Source: a virus. From it: a stretch of 23,956 nt of DNA. The translations under genes were made by a program, and so were the position numbers. The stretch's first letter is position 1; each line of letters starts with the position of its first letter. The notes under the pieces are model-generated. The model saw nothing but the letters and a program-made list of their open reading frames with translations, ran no database searches and was not told the DNA's origin. The stretch is from IMG/VR virus record IMGVR_UViG_3300017786_000142, positions 1 through 23,956 of that record. One strand, 5' to 3'. This document shows positions 21,468-23,956 of the stretch, one piece after another.

Positions 21468-23090
21468 TCAGTTGTTATATGCTAACATTAGTGCTCCGGC
21501 GGGTGAGACAACTATTGCATCTATTGGTGTTATTACTTGTTCGATATCATCTATAATATCGTCTCCGCCTATGTCAGCTATTTGTACATCTTCTATAGCA
21601 ATTTCTGACATTTCTAAAATATCTTCAATGTTTATTTGAACATCCATTTCTATTTCTGCAACTTCGACTTCCACTTCTACTTCTGCAACTTCCACTTCCA
21701 CTTCTGCAACTTCGACATCAACCATTGAATGCGGTTTGATATCGTCTATTGCGTCAATGGGTTCGTCTTGTATTTCAATCTCTGGTTCTTCAGAGAGTGG
21801 CTCAGGGGCCTGTTCAGAATCAGCAACCAGTATTTCTGGTTCTTCTTCTGCAGATACTTCACTATCTTCGACCACCTCCTCTTTATTTGTTAAAAATGAA
21901 AAAAGGCCCCCGCCACTAGATTTCTTCTCTGTTATACCATTCGATTCTGCAGTATTGGTGTTTGTAGCTGATTTTGCCGTCGGTTCGCTTCCGTTAGCTT
22001 CGCTCTGAGACGTTTCCGTCTTAGGCTCCTCAGCAGACTCTTCCTCTGCTTGCTCATCTGGTACTGTGTCGTCATCTTGTGTTGGTTCCTCTCCTTGTTG
22101 TTCGTCCTCTGGCTCTTCGGATTCTTCATCATCGCCACCACCGAATAGGGCGCTGAATAATCCACCAGATTTCTTTTTGGGTTTTTCTTCTTGAGCTGGT
22201 TCCTCTTCGGCTTCTGGTTCCGACTCGTTAGATTCTTCTTCTGCTTCAGGTTCTTCTTCTGGTTCTTCGCTTTCTTCTTCAGCCTCTTCTTCTACTTCCT
22301 CAGCTGATTCTTCTTCGCTTTCTTCTTCAGCCTCTTCTTCGTCTTCGTCTTCATCATCACCACCAAATAGACCAAATAGGCCTCTTTTCTTTTTCTTCTT
22401 GGGCTCTTCTTTTTCTTCCTCTACGGCTTCCTCATTCGAATCTTCGTCCTTTGTATCAGACTCATCAGCGGCCTCAGTGGATTCTTCAGAAACTTCTTCC
22501 GTTGGAGTTTCTTCTCCACTCGATTCTGTTCCCTTAGGTAGTGTTGTAGATTCATTGATTTCCTTTTGTTCGGTTGACGGGATTGCAGTACCAGTGGTAG
22601 GGTCTATATCAATATCAAGCTCACCAATACCTACGACCGTTGTAAACGCTTCAAACGGATCGTCCCAGTTAAAATTAGGATGTTCTTCTTCGAACTCTTC
22701 CCATTTTTCTTCAGCAACTGCAACAACTTCACGTGTTTGTTCAACTACAGTATCTACTTGAAAATACGTTGCTGATGCAATTGCCATAACACCAGCAGTT
22801 CCTAGACTAGCAACTTGAGTGCCAGCATGTTCTAGGAAGCTAGGTGGTTTAGTTAATTCTGAGGTTACAGCTTCGTCAGAGCTCAATTTTATATCGACAT
22901 CATCGCCGTCACCGTCATCAAATTCAAACCCTGGTTGTGTTTCTTTCGCCACAACAACAGAAGCTTGTTTTAAAAGCTCGAGTTCTTTGATTTTACGTTC
23001 AGGGTTTCCTAACCTTCGAATGACCGATTGAGCCTGTTCAAGGGTTAGTTCTTCGTCTATGTTTGCTTTTTTCTCTTTCTCTTTAGCCAT
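21468..23090 (-). CDS. Very acidic repetitive protein, 540 aa, with three K-rich GLFxxLFGG motifs
   Basis: Start ATG 23090 (MAKEKEKKANIDEELTLEQA) with GAGG just upstream and a late promoter 11 nt before; the longer in-frame reading to 23429 would cross that promoter. Residues 1-50 form a charged helix. A hydrophobic segment lies near 90-110 (VASLGTAGVMAIASATYF). Residues ~200-450 are Glu/Asp/Ser-rich and probably disordered, broken by three basic-hydrophobic islands: KKKKKRGLFGLFGG at ~232-244, KPKKKSGGLFSALFGGG at ~304-319 and EKKSSGGGLFSFL at ~388-400. Residues ~457-485 are a VEVAEVEVEV tandem repeat. The end (VVSPAGALMLAYNN) is hydrophobic. No known family recognised. It heads the late envelope block. 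Confidence 0.85.
   Translation of the reverse strand: MAKEKEKKANIDEELTLEQAQSVIRRLGNPERKIKELELLKQASVVVAKETQPGFEFDDGDGDDVDIKLSSDEAVTSELTKPPSFLEHAGTQVASLGTAGVMAIASATYFQVDTVVEQTREVVAVAEEKWEEFEEEHPNFNWDDPFEAFTTVVGIGELDIDIDPTTGTAIPSTEQKEINESTTLPKGTESSGEETPTEEVSEESTEAADESDTKDEDSNEEAVEEEKEEPKKKKKRGLFGLFGGDDEDEDEEEAEEESEEESAEEVEEEAEEESEEPEEEPEAEEESNESEPEAEEEPAQEEKPKKKSGGLFSALFGGGDDEESEEPEDEQQGEEPTQDDDTVPDEQAEEESAEEPKTETSQSEANGSEPTAKSATNTNTAESNGITEKKSSGGGLFSFLTNKEEVVEDSEVSAEEEPEILVADSEQAPEPLSEEPEIEIQDEPIDAIDDIKPHSMVDVEVAEVEVEVAEVEVEVEVAEIEMDVQINIEDILEMSEIAIEDVQIADIGGDDIIDDIEQVITPIDAIVVSPAGALMLAYNN
21648..21725 (-). repeat. Tandem coding repeat (VEVAEVEVEVAE...)
   Basis: Repeated units built from GTGGAAGT(T/A)GAAGT-like sequence (ACTTCCACTTC on the + strand) encode alternating Val-Glu(-Val-Ala) strings. 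Several near-identical units stand in a row, so recombination or slippage could change their number in frame. Confidence 0.75.
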
Positions 23091-23101
23091 AACCTCAATT
23101 C

Positions 23102-23109
23102 TATTTATA
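23102..23109 (-). promoter_or_regulatory. Late promoter for the envelope block (23090 to 19478)
   Basis: Perfect TATAAATA on the minus strand followed by GAATTGAGGTT and ATG 23090. It is the only promoter evident ahead of the acidic, membrane, PEP-CTERM and barrel genes, which are separated by 8 nt or less. Confidence 0.82.
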
Positions 23110-23129
23110 AAAGTGAGGCTTTTTGAGTG

Positions 23130-23137
23130 TATAAATA
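23130..23137 (+). promoter_or_regulatory. Late promoter for the holin-like gene
   Basis: Perfect TATAAATA on the plus strand, then AACAT, then ATG at 23143: the 5-nt spacing again. It is divergent from the promoter at 23102-23109, 20 bp away. Confidence 0.85.
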
Positions 23138-23142
23138 AACAT

Positions 23143-23625
23143 ATGTTTGGTTTAATTACAATGTTATTGACAACTCTTGGGGCCACCGGCATGGGGTCGA
23201 TGCTCAAGATAGTCGCAGGCACCATACAATCAATAAACGATGGAAGAGAAGCAAAAGCAAAAAGAGAAATCGCCAGAGACCTGGCAATGTCTAACTCAGA
23301 CATTAAATTCCAACAAGCTGTATTTGGTAATAACGTTGATCCAGAGTCTAACCTTTTTACTCGTGGCACTCGTCGTATTATCGCTCTTATCGGGATGTGT
23401 AACTTTGCAACCGTCTCCATACTCTGCACCCTCTACCCCGGTGTTGAATTGGTCACCTTCACCCCACCAGAAAATAAAGAAGCAATCAAAGTGTTGTGGG
23501 GACTCGTCACCTTCCCAAGTGGAGCAGACGTCACTACCGCCATTACAACCGGACATATTTCTCTGGTCTCAGTCGCCACTTTGGGAGCGATAATTGGGTT
23601 CTATTTTACACCTGGCGGAAAGTAA
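23143..23625 (+). CDS. Membrane protein resembling 3-TM holins
   Basis: 160 residues from ATG 23143, chosen because it follows the late promoter by 5 nt; an in-frame ATG at 23059 would cross it. Hydrophobic segments lie at ~3-25 (LITMLLTTLGATGMGSMLKI), ~77-103 (IIALIGMCNFATVSILCTLY) and ~138-157 (ISLVSVATLGAIIGFYF). The first and second are joined by a charged helical region (INDGREAKAKREIARDLAMS). This order resembles the Holin_3TMs (PF11351) class, as seen in gene transfer agents and many marine phages. Holins time the release of endolysin. The family link is from the layout and not certain; the endolysin itself is not visible next to it. Confidence 0.6.
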   Translation: MFGLITMLLTTLGATGMGSMLKIVAGTIQSINDGREAKAKREIARDLAMSNSDIKFQQAVFGNNVDPESNLFTRGTRRIIALIGMCNFATVSILCTLYPGVELVTFTPPENKEAIKVLWGLVTFPSGADVTTAITTGHISLVSVATLGAIIGFYFTPGGK

Positions 23626-23658
23626 GCCTCAGAGTTAGAACCAATACAATATTTTAGT

Positions 23659-23685
23659 TGAAGACACATAACTGTGCCTTCATTT
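23659..23685 (+). terminator. Possible weak terminator after the holin-like gene
   Basis: Stem TGAAG-a-CACA / TGTG-c-CTTCA with one mismatch and a TAAC loop, followed by only TTT. It could also act as an mRNA hairpin ahead of the next gene rather than a true terminator. Confidence 0.4.
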
Positions 23686-23701
23686 AACCACAAAAAGAAA
23701 C

Positions 23702-23956
23702 ATGAATAAAATACTAAAAAACAAATGGGTAATCGCTGCGGTTGTAGTGGTTGCTGGATACCTATTCTTCTTCTCAGGTAAAGCTGATGCTCAAGAAATT
23801 GCGCCTCAAACTTACTTCGATGTAGAGATTGGTCAATATGAAAAACGAATCGATTCTGGTGCTTACACAAGTTCAGAAGATTCTCTATATTATAAAGTCG
23901 GAGCAGACTTGCCTGTCTTTAAGGCACTTGGTCTACGCGGCGATTTAGAGTATGTT
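23702..23956 (+). CDS. Exported, probable outer-membrane barrel protein (partial, runs off right edge)
   Basis: ATG 23702, 85 codons to the window end with no stop. The start has a Sec signal peptide: basic MNKILKNKW, hydrophobic VIAAVVVVAGYLFFF and an ADA-QE cleavage site near residue 31. The mature start alternates in barrel fashion (TYFDVEIGQYEKRIDSGAYT, then LYYKVGADLPVFKALGLRGD). This resembles small outer-membrane barrels whose strands end in aromatic residues. Only the N-terminal part is visible. It is the second exported, barrel-like product in this phage region. No late promoter lies in the 76-nt gap, so it is probably co-transcribed with the holin-like gene. Confidence 0.6.
   Translation, partial: MNKILKNKWVIAAVVVVAGYLFFFSGKADAQEIAPQTYFDVEIGQYEKRIDSGAYTSSEDSLYYKVGADLPVFKALGLRGDLEYV

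Noticed and set aside
21736-22761. Plus-strand Ser-rich open frames opposite the acidic gene
   Set aside because: They are antisense shadows of Glu/Asp/Ser-rich coding; their Ser-rich composition is the mirror of GAA/GAG-rich codons and they have no promoter or ribosome binding site.
23240-23593. Overlapping plus-strand frame inside the holin-like gene
   Set aside because: Lys/Gln then Ser/Pro-rich frame-shadow composition; the holin-like frame has the promoter-linked ATG and coherent membrane segments.
1-23956. CRISPR arrays, integrase/att sites, insertion sequences, toxin-antitoxin pairs
   Set aside because: None seen: no regularly spaced repeats, no transposase or recombinase motifs, and small ORFs lack recognisable toxin or antitoxin domains.

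Overview
The window is a stretch of a T4-like myovirus genome (Straboviridae/Kyanoviridae-like, probably marine). The evidence is the AT-rich sequence, tightly packed genes with TAATG/ATGA start-stop overlaps, a full set of recognisable T4 baseplate and tail genes, the replication and late-transcription genes gp32, gp59 and gp33, and perfect T4-type late promoter octamers (TATAAATA) in front of structural genes. The host cannot be read directly. A phage-borne PEP-CTERM surface protein and outer-membrane barrels point to a Gram-negative host, possibly one with an exosortase system (inference).

Layout. (1) 1-7785, minus strand: baseplate block read as gp48/54-like tube cap, gp53, gp27-like hub, gp5 (lysozyme domain absent), gp25, gp6, and a gp7-like wedge protein running off the left edge. 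(2) 7802-13199, plus strand: gp4 head completion, a possible gp2-like end protector, a tube/gp54-like protein, gp26-like hub chaperone, a gp51-like extension reached by a probable -1 ribosomal frameshift, and the tape measure. (3) 13198-13226: terminator for the opposing minus-strand transcript. (4) 13249-17998, minus strand: early/middle block starting at sigma70-like promoters, with a small basic ORF, unknown genes, a secreted transglycosylase-like protein, gp33, a tiny gene interrupted by an in-frame stop, a 43-aa basic protein, gp59 and gp32. (5) 18064-19322, plus strand: unknown late protein, a 13-codon mini-ORF and a PAAR spike tip. (6) 19279-23090, minus strand: late-promoter-driven cell-envelope block containing a Glu-rich protein with three GLF(x)LFGG-type motifs, a 58-aa membrane protein, a PEP-CTERM protein, an outer-membrane beta-barrel and a small ORF. 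(7) 23143-end, plus strand: a 3-TM holin-like protein and the start of a second exported, barrel-like protein.

Three points stand out. The tail chaperone pair gp26/gp51 shows a textbook T_TTT_TTC slippery site exactly at the frame junction, just before the tape measure gene. The late-expressed region encodes a PEP-CTERM protein beside an outer-membrane barrel, which is unexpected in a phage. Several late promoters sit exactly 5-6 nt before the start codon, implying leaderless late mRNAs. No tRNA, CRISPR array, integrase or insertion sequence was seen.
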